Both the position numbers and the translations under genes were made by a program. From an uncultured Clostridia bacterium (GTDB lineage Bacteria > Bacillota > Clostridia > Christensenellales > CAG-917), in NCBI GenBank assembly GCA_947589475.1, contig CANQBO010000015.1, forward strand, positions 1 to 49,505: 49,505 nucleotides of DNA. Direction: 5' to 3'. The notes below the pieces were generated by a model. The model searched no databases. It was not told the origin of the DNA and saw nothing but the letters and a program-made list of their open reading frames with translations. This document shows, in pieces, positions 1-8,121 of the stretch. Within the stretch, counting starts at the first letter, position 1. Each line of letters starts with the position of its first letter.

Positions 1-337
1 GCCATAGAATGCATAGTTGCCAATTTTGGTTGTGCCTGTGGGAATATCCACATTATCTTTAACTTCTACATCATTCACATATAGTTTTGCTTTGCCACCT
101 GCCGTCAAAGGATTGCTCGTGCACTCAATCTCGCACCAAGATTTAAGGTCTCCAAGATAATCCACCTTTGTTATGCCTGTGCAACCATCGAATGCATCAC
201 TACCTATGCTTTGCACGCTGTCGGGAATTGTGACCGAGGTTATGCCGGTCAAGCCATAGAATGCATAGTTGCCAATTTTGGTTGTGCCTGTGGGAATATC
301 CACATTATCTTTAACTTCTACATCATTCAGATACAAC
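1..337 (-). repeat. Internal direct repeat in the LRR lipoprotein gene, 252-bp period
   Basis: About 85 bases at 1-85 recur identically at 253-337. The period is 252 bp (84 codons), so the reading frame is preserved. It encodes the GTTKIGNYAF-type segment. This mirrors the 333-bp repeats in the LRR gene at 4130-8080 and suggests recent expansion within the gene. Confidence 0.85.
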
Positions 338-1918
338 TTTGCCGTGTATACTTTGTAGATATAGTTTACATAATACAAAGGATTGGCATAATCATCTTCA
401 AACTCTATCTCGCACCATGCCTTAAGCGATGTCACATTTACCTTTGATATGTGTGGGCAACCATCGAATGCAAAATCGCCTATGCTTTGCACGCCTTCGC
501 CTAAAGTGACTGACTTCAAGCCGTAGCAATCGGAGAATGCAAGATGACCTATGCTTGTCACGCCTTTGCCTATAGTGACCGTCTGCAAACCGTAGCAATG
601 TTCGAATGCCTTAGCACCTATGCTTTTCACGCTGTTGGGAATTGTTATCTCGCTCAAGCCGCACCATGAAAATGCCGAATCGCCTATGCTTTGCACGCCT
701 TCGCCTACAGTGACTGTCTGCAAGCTTGTGCAACCATCGAATGCATAATCGCCTATGCTTTGCACGCCTTCGCCTACAGTGACTGTCTGCAAGCTTGTGC
801 GATTAGCGAATGCAGACTCGCCTATGCTTGTCACACCTTCGCATATCGTCACCGTCTGCAAATTCGCGTAACCGGAGAATGCACTATCTCCTATATCGCC
901 TTTTGTTATAGTAACTGTGGTAAGGCTATCTTTTGGAATATAGCTTATTGCCAAAGCCGGTATAGTGGCGATCTTTATACCTGTGCAATATTCGAATGCA
1001 TCGAAACCTATGCTTGTCACACTGTCGGGAATGGTTATCTCCGTCAAGCCTGTGCATTTATAGAATGTATATGAGGAAATAGTTTGGACGTTATCGCCGA
1101 AATTTACAGTTGCAAGTTTGGCGCAACCGAAGAAAATAGGATATGAAGAACTTCCTGCCCTTGTGCATTTCGTAGCATTCCAATTGACTGTCTGTAAGCC
1201 TGTGCAACCCTGGAATGCTGCATCGCCTATGCTTGTCACGCTGTCGGGGATCGTTATTTCGGCTACATTGACGCGACCGCTAAAAGCCTCTCTCGGTATT
1301 TCGGTCACCCCATCCAAAATCTTTATCTCGCCCTCCAAAGCCTTGGGCGCAAAATAAAGTGATGTGGTCTCGCCTTTTTCGTACAATACGCCCATATAGC
1401 TTTGGAAAGTCGGATTGTCGTCCTCGACCGCAAGAGATTTGACATTATCCCAAGAATTTCCAAAAGATATTTCCGTTATCGGCACATCTTTATATGTAGA
1501 GGGAATTACTACCTCGGTCGCAGTGCCTTTATATTCTCCTATCGAATAATATGCGGGATTATTGCCATCTTTCTTGTGATACACAAGATCAAACAGTTTT
1601 TCGGACTCCTGATCTGTAGGGCTGAGAGGAAGCTTTGTGAGCGTTTTTTTGACCGTAGTTCTGCAAACGGTGCACTCTCCCTTTGCTTCTCCGTCCTCAT
1701 CGTAAGTCGCGGGTTTTGTTGTAACCCACTCCTCCACGACATGCGCTTCCTTTTCGGTTGTTTCGCCGCAGTCCAAGCACACTTGCCAATGATATTCTTC
1801 GTCATAATCATATGAGTAGAGATGCTCATGTTTGTTGCATGCGGCAAGCGTGACTGCCGCGATACACAGCAGAAGCGCCACCGCAAGCAGGGCTATAAAT
1901 ATTTTGCCTTTACGTTTC
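1..1918 (-). CDS. BspA-like leucine-rich-repeat lipoprotein, C-terminus beyond window
   Basis: The frame is open from the ATG at 1918 to the window edge, giving 639 codons with no stop. The N-terminus is a lipoprotein signal peptide ending in a Leu-Ala-Ala-Cys lipobox (Cys28), so the protein should be anchored on the outer face of the membrane. Residues about 30-95 hold two Cys-x-x-Cys pairs (CLDCG, CTVCR), a spacer common in Clostridia surface proteins. From about residue 130 onward come LRR_5 (BspA/TpLRR-type) repeats of about 23 residues, recognisable by IGxxAFxxCxxL and VTIGEGVxSIG. Such proteins are extracellular adhesins or binding scaffolds in known families; the ligand here is unknown. 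The start is fixed by AAAGGAG seven bases upstream. It is a paralogue of the LRR lipoprotein at 4130-8080, sharing a unit with WCEIE and GTTKIG motifs. Antisense frames here are shadows. Confidence 0.9.
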
Positions 1919-1926
1919 ATGTTTTA

Positions 1927-1947
1927 CTCCTTTCGGGCTTGCGCCCG
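1927..1947 (-). promoter_or_regulatory. GNRA-loop hairpin directly abutting the ribosome binding site
   Basis: In the mRNA sense, CGGGC (1947-1943) and GCCCG (1938-1934) form a 5-bp stem closed by a GCAA tetraloop, followed at once by AAAGGAG (1933-1927). The 5' strand of this hairpin repeats the GGGCGCA found in the 3' arm of the terminator just upstream, so the two structures could compete. Confidence 0.6.
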
Positions 1948-1959
1948 TTTTGATATACG

Positions 1960-1983
1960 AAAAATGCGCCCGACAAGGGCGCA
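1960..1983 (-). terminator. Intrinsic terminator inside the 5' leader of the LRR lipoprotein
   Basis: On the minus strand TGCGCCC (1983-1977) pairs with GGGCGCA (1971-1965) around a 5-base loop, followed by five U (1964-1960). It lies between the structured leader and the coding region. It therefore either attenuates the gene or ends a separate small RNA that starts at about 2125. Confidence 0.75.
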
Positions 1984-2004
1984 CATTCACGAAGCAGTCA
2001 AATA

Positions 2005-2125
2005 TAACAAGTGCACTCTTGCCGATTTGCCACAATCTTTGATATGCTACAGTAAATTGCACACCAAGAAATGCACTTGTTACCTATAGTAAGCGCAATT
2101 CACTGTAAACTATTCAGATTGTGGC
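2005..2125 (-). ncRNA. Candidate pseudoknotted structured leader RNA, no family recognised
   Basis: On the minus strand three long stems interlock. Stem b is 2125-2116 with 2038-2029 (10 bp, perfect). Stem c is 2107-2095 with 2060-2048 (13 bp, one G-U on this strand but an A-C mismatch on the other). Stem a is 2082-2072, in the loop of c, with 2015-2005 downstream of b (11 bp, perfect). The order b c a c' b' a' is a pseudoknot topology. A consensus promoter places the transcription start at the first base of stem b. A terminator follows at 1983-1960. This is either a riboswitch-like attenuator for the LRR lipoprotein or an independent RNA of about 165 nt. I do not recognise it as a known riboswitch, 6S, tmRNA or RNase P. 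Confidence 0.6.
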
Positions 2126-2131
2126 GAGGCT

Positions 2132-2161
2132 ATTATAGCGCAAGTGGGGAAGATATGTCAA
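2132..2161 (-). promoter_or_regulatory. Consensus sigma-A promoter for the structured leader and LRR lipoprotein
   Basis: TTGACA (2161-2156), an 18-bp spacer, then TATAAT (2137-2132), both perfect. Transcription should start near 2125, leaving a leader of about 207 nt. Confidence 0.85.
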
Positions 2162-2175
2162 TTGTTGCGGGAAAA

Positions 2176-2898
2176 TTATGAAAGATAGAGGATGTCGTTT
2201 ATGAAGGGAGAGGGATAGAATATGCGGCGCAGGGGCAGGGCGTCTTTGAAGAAGAAGAGGCGCTCGAGCGCTTTGCCCATTTTGCCGATTATGAAGCCGT
2301 TGCAGACGGCGCAAATTATGGTGCCCCAGCCTATGCCCTCGTAGTGCCAAAGTCCGAAGCACGCAAACGAGAGCACCACCGCGAGGAAACAGCTTGAGCA
2401 ATCGTACAGCGTTTTGACGAGGGCGAGGGGCGCGCGGGTGCGCTCGGTGAGTTCGATGACGAAAAGCTCGTACGCCTCGGAGGGAATATATGTGTGAAAT
2501 AGGAAGGCTACGCCCAGGCAACATATCAGCATGCCCGCGACAAAAAACGCTATGCGCCCGCCAATGCCGCCTAAGGGGAGATAGCCGACAAGCAACACGC
2601 AGGCGTCGAGCACGGTGCCGTACAGCACGGCGGTGATGAATGAGAAGAGATAACCCACCGAAAACTTGCGCATAAGCACGCTGAGCAGAATTATCAGCAG
2701 GCCTTGAAAGCAATACTCCGCCATGCCAAACGTGAAAAAGGGCAGATACTCGGAAATTTTGAGGTGAAGTATGTAGGCGGGAGCCACGACCATGGACATG
2801 CCGAAATTCGCCTTTTGCAAAAACGCCGTCGCGAGCGCAAGCAACAATATGCCCGCGATGTATGCAAATTCCGTAAAAAATATGTGCCTGCGCCTCAC
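2176..2898 (-). CDS. YczE/YyaS/YitT-type integral membrane protein
   Basis: A 240-aa polytopic membrane protein with about five or six hydrophobic segments. The N-terminal part (GMSMVVAPAYILHLK, then a tyrosine/phenylalanine-rich loop) matches my recollection of the YczE/YyaS/YitT-like (DUF6198) family. Those are putative transporters or permease-like proteins with no established substrate. The start is GTG at 2898, preceded by GAGAGG about eight bases upstream; no ATG gives a better N-terminus. It lies upstream of the consensus promoter of the LRR lipoprotein with no clear terminator between, so read-through into that leader is possible. The family call is from motif memory and is moderately sure; the membrane location is plain from the sequence. 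Confidence 0.7.
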   Translation of the reverse strand: MRRRHIFFTEFAYIAGILLLALATAFLQKANFGMSMVVAPAYILHLKISEYLPFFTFGMAEYCFQGLLIILLSVLMRKFSVGYLFSFITAVLYGTVLDACVLLVGYLPLGGIGGRIAFFVAGMLICCLGVAFLFHTYIPSEAYELFVIELTERTRAPLALVKTLYDCSSCFLAVVLSFACFGLWHYEGIGWGTIICAVCNGFIIGKMGKALERLFFFKDALPLRRIFYPSPFINDILYLS

Positions 2899-2984
2899 AA
2901 TAAGACCTCTCGATGCAAATTTGGCATTTGATGTACGAAACGCCCAAAGCTAGTCCGAGGCTTCGCTCGAGACCCGCACATCTT

Positions 2985-3012
2985 ATCATATATCGCGCGC
3001 GCGAAGCAACAA
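2985..3012 (-). promoter_or_regulatory. Possible promoter for the YczE-like membrane protein
   Basis: TTGTTG (3012-3007), 16-bp spacer, TATGAT (2990-2985). The match is weak, but it lies at a sensible distance before the GTG start. Confidence 0.35.
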
Positions 3013-3066
3013 AATGATGGCATATATGCGAATTTTGCATATGAAAATTTTTCAGAATAGGAGAGA

Positions 3067-3089
3067 GAGGGCGGCGAATTGCCGTCCTC
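3067..3089 (-). terminator. Hairpin downstream of the DUF308-like gene
   Basis: GAGGACGGC (3089-3081) pairs with GCCGCCCTC (3075-3067) around a 5-base loop, with one mismatch. No U-run follows, so termination is uncertain; it may be a 3'-end stabilising hairpin. Confidence 0.35.
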
Positions 3090-3151
3090 AACTCAAAATA
3101 TCCTCGTTTTGAAAATGCTCGCGGTTTTGGTTATATTTGCATACGCTTTCT

Positions 3152-3664
3152 TTATGCCGCCTTCTCGCGCGGTTTGGTCATCTGTCCCGAGAACATCTGC
3201 ACTACGCCCGCTACGATCGCAAGTACGCCTATCGCTATGAAAAGCGCGTCGGAAAGCGTCCACTTCGCCGCTATGAGAAGCGCGCCGACCGTGAAGGCAA
3301 GCAGGGGATAGACGAGGGACATCGCAAGCTCCCATCCGCGCTGTCGCTTGAGCGTGGGCAGTCCCGACACGACGCTGTATATCGCGTAGGCGCAAAACAT
3401 CACGCCAAGCAGGATGAGCGTCACGTCCACAATGGTCCACGCGCACACGATGAGTATGACGCCCGCCACGATCTCTATTATGCCGTTTGCCGTCTTGCGG
3501 CGGAATATCTCAGCGACGCCAAGCAGGGCAAAGCACGCGCCTACGACGGTCAAAAGGACGCTGACAAGACTCGCCCTAAACGCGCAAAACAGTATGCCAA
3601 CCGCGGTCACGGCAAGCCCTATCAAAAACTCCGATGAAATGCTTTTATTTGCAACATTTGCCAT
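3152..3664 (-). CDS. DUF308/HdeD-like small membrane protein
   Basis: A 170-aa protein made almost entirely of hydrophobic helices in three similar helical pairs, with short polar links such as FRRKTANG and LKRQRG. This arrangement is typical of the DUF308 (HdeD-like) family. HdeD is linked to acid stress in enterobacteria; the role in Clostridia is not known. The frame extends further upstream to 3937, but ATG at 3664 is chosen because AGAGGTG sits five bases before it and the extension lacks membrane-protein character. The next gene on this strand (XRE regulator, 3810-4010) ends 145 bp upstream; no clear promoter was found between them, so cotranscription is possible. Confidence 0.8.
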   Translation of the reverse strand: MANVANKSISSEFLIGLAVTAVGILFCAFRASLVSVLLTVVGACFALLGVAEIFRRKTANGIIEIVAGVILIVCAWTIVDVTLILLGVMFCAYAIYSVVSGLPTLKRQRGWELAMSLVYPLLAFTVGALLIAAKWTLSDALFIAIGVLAIVAGVVQMFSGQMTKPREKAA

Positions 3665-3809
3665 ATTTTCACCTCTTGCGCATAGTTTGTCCCCGCTCCG
3701 CAAAAGTATGTAAAATTTTTCCGCCCACGCCCAAAAATTGCGCAAAATCGCGCAGACGTAGTGAGTTTTTGATGTGGAAACCGATTTAAAAGCCGCAAAG
3801 TTCGGGCAA

Positions 3810-4010
3810 TTAAAGATACACGCCAAGCAGCTCCTCAAGGGTGACGTCATATAGGTGGCAAAGTTCGATGAGCTTTTCATATTCGGGACGGGAGACGTCG
3901 TTTTCCCAATCGCTGACGTTGGATTGACGTATGCCAAGCACGCTTGCGACCTGCGCCTGAGACAGTCCTGACTGTTTTCTCAATTTTTTAAAATTTTCGC
4001 CGAATTTCAT
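3810..4010 (-). CDS. Small XRE-family (HTH_3) repressor
   Basis: A 66-aa protein that is essentially one helix-turn-helix domain of the Cro/CI (XRE) type: KLRKQSGLSQAQVASVLGIRQSNVSDWEND, with the recognition helix in QSNVSDWE, and a C-terminal LEELLGVYL helix. It has no ligand or dimerisation domain beyond the fold. The ATG at 4010 is chosen over longer starts because homologues begin at the MKFGENFKKLR segment. The -10 box sits only seven bases before this ATG, so the mRNA may be leaderless. Two copies of a perfect dyad lie between this gene and the divergent LRR lipoprotein at 4130, which makes it the likely repressor of both directions. Operator binding is inferred. Confidence 0.85.
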   Translation of the reverse strand: MKFGENFKKLRKQSGLSQAQVASVLGIRQSNVSDWENDVSRPEYEKLIELCHLYDVTLEELLGVYL

Positions 4011-4016
4011 AGCTAA

Positions 4017-4022
4017 ATTATA
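4017..4022 (-). promoter_or_regulatory. -10 box of the XRE gene
   Basis: TATAAT on the minus strand, 6 bases before the ATG at 4010, with no good -35 at standard spacing. It implies a leaderless or nearly leaderless transcript. The first dyad operator (4028-4042) covers the spacer. Confidence 0.5.
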
Positions 4023-4027
4023 TAAAT

Positions 4028-4065
4028 ATGTGCGTTGCACATTGACAAATATGTGCATTGCACAT
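4028..4065. promoter_or_regulatory. Two identical dyad operators in a divergent promoter
   Basis: ATGTGC-NTT-GCACAT occurs at 4028-4042 and again at 4051-4065, a 6-3-6 perfect inverted repeat, with centres 23 bp apart (about two helical turns). The second copy fills the spacer between -35 and -10 of the lipoprotein promoter; the first overlaps the edge of its -35 and lies over the XRE promoter. This is a classic arrangement for repression plus autoregulation by the adjacent XRE protein. Confidence 0.8.
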
Positions 4066-4070
4066 ATAAT
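4042..4070 (+). promoter_or_regulatory. Perfect sigma-A promoter for the 1316-aa LRR lipoprotein
   Basis: TTGACA (4042-4047), 17-bp spacer, TATAAT (4065-4070). The spacer contains a full dyad operator, so a bound repressor would exclude RNA polymerase. Transcription start is expected near 4077. Confidence 0.85.
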
Positions 4071-4129
4071 TAAATCTGTATAATATTTTTTCCTTACGTG
4101 CGCGCTCACGCGAATAAAAGGAGGACAAA

Positions 4130-7100
4130 ATGAAAAATTCGATCAAAAAACTCATATTTGTGCTTGTCTTAATGGCGATGATCGCGACATTGGCTTTCGC
4201 GCTTGCGGCGTGCAACAACGACGCTCAAACTCAAACGACCCCGCCCACCGCAGAGGACGCGCCTTCCACAGGCGGAGACACACCGTCCACGGGTGGAGAC
4301 ACGACGCATGTGCATGCGTATGGCAGTTGGAGCGTAACAAGAAGCGCGACATGCTCTGTCGAAGGGCTGAAAACCCGCAGATGCTCAAAATGCGGCAACG
4401 TTGAAACAGAAACTATCCCAAAAACCGCGCACACGCCCGTGATAGACGCGGCAGTCGAGGCAACTTGCACTCAGGAAGGAAAGACGCAAGGCTCGCATTG
4501 CGGGGTTTGCGGAACAGTTATTGTCGCGCAAACAAAGGTGGATAAAAAAGAGCATACTGTCGTTATAGACCAAGCGATCCCCGCCACTTGCACCGAACCC
4601 GGCAAAACGCAAGGCTCGCATTGCGACGTGTGCAAGACCGTACTTCAAGAGCAACAGGAAACGAGAGCGTTGGGGCATACTGCGGGAGCGGAATGGTATT
4701 CAAACGACGATACGCATTGGCACGAGTGCATCCGCTGTCACACGCACATGGAAGAAACGGCGCACACTTATGGGATGTGGGAAACTCAATCCACGCCGAC
4801 AATAGACGCCGAAGGCATAGACAGGCAATATTGCACTTGCGGCAAGTATCACGAAAGAAAGGTGGACAAACTTCCTCCGTTCACGTTTGTTATGGACGGC
4901 ACGGTTTATTCCGTCAAGGCATATTTGGGGCATGACAGCGTGGTGGAAGTCCCCTCCACATACAACGGCGTGACCGTGGCAGTGATAGGCGCCAATGCAT
5001 TTCAATATCAAACGGGCATAACGGATATAATCCTGCCCGAAACTATCCTTAAAATCGATTATGGCGCATTTTCATATTGTACCTCCTTGCAAAATGTCAA
5101 TATCCCCAAATGTATGACTTTTGAAGATCTTGTGTTTGACAATTGCACTGCTTTGAAAGAAATCGTCATGCCCGACAATTTGACCTCTTGCGGGAAAAAC
5201 ATGTTTAACAATTGCACAGCTTTGACAAAGGTGACATTCACGGGTGGCAATGTCACGGGCGTTTTAAGTTATAATGATACTGTTCAAGAAATAATCGTAG
5301 AAGACGGCGTGCGAAGCGTTTCAAAATATGCATTCATCGGTTGCACAAGCCTCAAATATTTGACTTTGCCGAGGATAGAGAGTTCGGCGACGTCTTTTGT
5401 GGAGTATTATCTTGGCGTTACGCCCCAAATCTATACATACTATTACAACGGGACCGACGCATACACAAACAGAGATCTTATAGAGCCGGAAGCCGTTGAT
5501 ATATACAGCATGAACGGCAGAGTGTTCGGCATCCCCAGAAGCGGATGTAATTGGTATGTAAACAGTCGTAAATTGGGGACGGTCACAAACGGAGGGATAA
5601 CTTATACGTACACGGACAAACCCATAAAAGTGTCGAAATGGTACAATTGGTATGACATATCTGTAGATAGGTATTACAATATCCCGCAAACTTGGTCTGC
5701 CGAATATAGTTATTTGCCCGACACGCCGATAGAAAAGCTGACCGTCACAAATCAAATGATTTCAAGATATGACAGCGTGTTTGACAATTGCACATGCAAG
5801 TTGGATATTTGGCAAAAATTCCCCATCAAACAGCTTTCCGTCACGGGCAACAGCTCGCCGTTTGTGGATGAGTTCAACGAAGAATATTACACGCTCATTG
5901 TGGAACATACCGACAATTATATCGAAAAATTCCCCCTCTTCGATTATGTTGACGAAGATGACAGGGCGACGGCGGGCGAACTCGGACAACATCAATTGAC
6001 CGTGACCTATCAAGACGCTTCCATTGATTACGCGCTTGAAATTTTGCTCCACCAATTTGATGACGCGGTGTTCAACTCGCACGAGTTCATATTTGACGGC
6101 GAGACAAAATATATGTCCGCTGATATGTTGACTGGTCTGCCCGAAGGCACCGACATCGTGTTTGACGGCGATGGGCAATCCGAGCTTGGGCATTATGAGG
6201 TGACTGCGACGCTCTCGAAGCAATATTACGAGAGCAAGACGTTGACAGCCACAATGGACATATTCCCGCCCACATTCTCGCTCACTTATGTGCTGGGCAT
6301 AGACGAGGCGACGCATGAAAATCCATCCGACTATCAAACGAACGGTGACGGCGTGGAGCTTGCCGCCGCAACGCTCGCAGGCTTCGGCTTTGTCGATTGG
6401 TACACGGAGCCTGAATTTACCAACAAAATTACAAAGATAGAGGGCAACGCCCATCAAGATTATACGCTGTATGCAAAGTGGCAGCTCCCGTTTGACATGA
6501 CTAGTGGCAGCATAAAAGTCAATGCGTTCGGCAAAAAACAAACGGAAATAGTCATCCCCAACAGAGTTTACGACCAAACCATAACCGCAATCGCAAGCGA
6601 GGCATTCGAGGGTTGCACAAGTTTGCGGGCAGTGACTATAGGCGAAGGAGTGCAAAGCATAGGCGATTGGGCATTCTATGGTTGCACAGGTTTGCAGACG
6701 GTGACGATAGGTGAAGGCGTGCGTAGCATAAGCGATTATGCATTCCATGGTTGCACAGGTATAACAAAGGTAAATTATCTTGGGACACTCAAAGGTTGGT
6801 GCGAGATTGAGTTTAATTATTCTGCCAATCCTTTGTCTGTTACCGACGGTAAAGCAGAGTTATATTGTAATGGGGATTTAGTAGATTTATTTAATCTCAA
6901 TATACCGGTAGGCACAACAAAAATAGGCAGTTATGCTTTCCGTGGACTTAAAGGCATAACTTCTGTGACAATACCTGATAGTGTGACAAGCATAGGCTCT
7001 TCAGCATTCTCCGGTTGCACAGGCTTGCAGACGGTGACGATAGGCGAAGGTGTGACAAGCATAGGCGAGAATGCATTCGATGGTTGTAAAGGCATAAGCA

Positions 7101-8080
7101 AAGTGAATTATCTCGGCGACCTCAAAGGTTGGTGCGAGATTGAGTTTAATTATTCTGCCAATCCTTTGTCTGTTACCGACGGTAAAGCAGAGTTATATTG
7201 TAATGGGGATTTAGTAGATTTATTTAATCTCAATATACCGGTAGGCACAACAAAAATAGGCAGTTATGCTTTCCGTGGACTTAAAGGCATAACTTCTGTG
7301 ACAATACCTGATAGTGTGACAAGCATAGGCTCTTCAGCATTCTCCGGTTGCACAGGCTTGCAGACGGTGACGATAGGCGAAGGTGTGACAAGCATAGGCG
7401 AGAATGCATTCGATGGTTGTAAAGGCATAAGCAAAGTGAATTATCTCGGCGACCTCAAAGGTTGGTGCGAGATTGAGTTTAATTATTCTGCCAATCCTTT
7501 GTCTGTTACCGACGGTAAAGCAGAGTTATATTGTAATGGGGATTTAGTAGATTTATTTAATCTCAATATACCGGTAGGCACAACAAAAATAGGCAGTTAT
7601 GCTTTCCGTGGACTTAAAGGCATAACTTCTGTGACAATACCTGATAGTGTGACAAGCATAGGCTCTTCAGCATTCTCCGGTTGCACAGGCTTGCAGACAG
7701 TGACTATAGGCGAAGGCGTGACAAGCATAGGCAATAGTGCATTCTATGGTTGCACAGGCTTGCAGTCGGTGACAATAGGCGAAAATGTACAAAGCATTGG
7801 CGATTATGCATTCCATGATTGTACAGGCTTGAAAGATATATACTATGCGGGAGGTGAAACGCAATGGGGAAACATAAAGAAAGGTGAGCTTTGGAATCAA
7901 TATGGTGTCTATAATAAAAAAACTGGTAGATATGTGTATTACAAAATAGATTATCGAATGCATTACAACTCCACGGGGCCTGCTTCGGCAAGTGCGGCGA
8001 GCAATATTTCCGCCCTGCCGAGCGACCAGCCCGTCTTTATCGCTTGCGACAAACTTGACCTTTGGGTCAAACAAGATTAA
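4130..8080 (+). CDS. Giant BspA-like LRR lipoprotein with recently amplified repeats
   Basis: A 1316-aa protein. Residues 1-27 are a signal peptide and Cys28 in Leu-Ala-Ala-Cys is the lipid site, so it is surface-anchored. Residues about 30-60 are a Thr/Pro/Gly linker with TGGDTPSTGGD repeats. Residues about 60-245 hold four or five Cys-x-x-Cys units of the CGxC/CDVC type. LRR_5 repeats occupy about 275-450 and again about 800-1275. Between them lies a region with no recognised fold, ending in an InlB/Listeria-Bacteroides-like beta module at about 715-785 (GFVDWYTEPEF, YTLYAKW). There is no LPXTG or SLH anchor at the C-terminus. AAGGAGG sits five bases before the ATG. It is probably repressed by the divergent XRE protein. 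Function is inferred as adhesion or glycan/protein binding; no ligand is known. Confidence 0.92.
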   Translation: MKNSIKKLIFVLVLMAMIATLAFALAACNNDAQTQTTPPTAEDAPSTGGDTPSTGGDTTHVHAYGSWSVTRSATCSVEGLKTRRCSKCGNVETETIPKTAHTPVIDAAVEATCTQEGKTQGSHCGVCGTVIVAQTKVDKKEHTVVIDQAIPATCTEPGKTQGSHCDVCKTVLQEQQETRALGHTAGAEWYSNDDTHWHECIRCHTHMEETAHTYGMWETQSTPTIDAEGIDRQYCTCGKYHERKVDKLPPFTFVMDGTVYSVKAYLGHDSVVEVPSTYNGVTVAVIGANAFQYQTGITDIILPETILKIDYGAFSYCTSLQNVNIPKCMTFEDLVFDNCTALKEIVMPDNLTSCGKNMFNNCTALTKVTFTGGNVTGVLSYNDTVQEIIVEDGVRSVSKYAFIGCTSLKYLTLPRIESSATSFVEYYLGVTPQIYTYYYNGTDAYTNRDLIEPEAVDIYSMNGRVFGIPRSGCNWYVNSRKLGTVTNGGITYTYTDKPIKVSKWYNWYDISVDRYYNIPQTWSAEYSYLPDTPIEKLTVTNQMISRYDSVFDNCTCKLDIWQKFPIKQLSVTGNSSPFVDEFNEEYYTLIVEHTDNYIEKFPLFDYVDEDDRATAGELGQHQLTVTYQDASIDYALEILLHQFDDAVFNSHEFIFDGETKYMSADMLTGLPEGTDIVFDGDGQSELGHYEVTATLSKQYYESKTLTATMDIFPPTFSLTYVLGIDEATHENPSDYQTNGDGVELAAATLAGFGFVDWYTEPEFTNKITKIEGNAHQDYTLYAKWQLPFDMTSGSIKVNAFGKKQTEIVIPNRVYDQTITAIASEAFEGCTSLRAVTIGEGVQSIGDWAFYGCTGLQTVTIGEGVRSISDYAFHGCTGITKVNYLGTLKGWCEIEFNYSANPLSVTDGKAELYCNGDLVDLFNLNIPVGTTKIGSYAFRGLKGITSVTIPDSVTSIGSSAFSGCTGLQTVTIGEGVTSIGENAFDGCKGISKVNYLGDLKGWCEIEFNYSANPLSVTDGKAELYCNGDLVDLFNLNIPVGTTKIGSYAFRGLKGITSVTIPDSVTSIGSSAFSGCTGLQTVTIGEGVTSIGENAFDGCKGISKVNYLGDLKGWCEIEFNYSANPLSVTDGKAELYCNGDLVDLFNLNIPVGTTKIGSYAFRGLKGITSVTIPDSVTSIGSSAFSGCTGLQTVTIGEGVTSIGNSAFYGCTGLQSVTIGENVQSIGDYAFHDCTGLKDIYYAGGETQWGNIKKGELWNQYGVYNKKTGRYVYYKIDYRMHYNSTGPASASAASNISALPSDQPVFIACDKLDLWVKQD
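6791..7740 (+). repeat. 333-bp tandem repeats (111 codons) in the LRR lipoprotein
   Basis: Copies begin at 6791, 7124 and 7457. The first two appear identical base for base, and the third matches until about 7695, where scattered changes begin. The unit is a multiple of three and encodes a WCEIEF segment, a DGKAELYCNG hairpin-like segment and two LRR_5 units. The lack of synonymous differences indicates very recent duplication or gene conversion, and copy number may vary among cells. Confidence 0.95.
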
Positions 8081-8121
8081 AAAATAAGGCTATATGCCTA
8101 AAATATAGGAGTATAAAAAAT

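Noticed and set aside
691..1074. Plus-strand frames at 211-447, 691-1074, 1118-1357 and 1402-1815
   Set aside because: They are antisense to the LRR lipoprotein. Their Cys/His/Tyr-rich repeats are reverse readings of the LRR codons.
6791..7740. A CRISPR array
   Set aside because: The repeats are 333 bp, in frame and within a coding region, with no spacers. The smaller LRR-encoded periodicity of about 69 bp is likewise coding.
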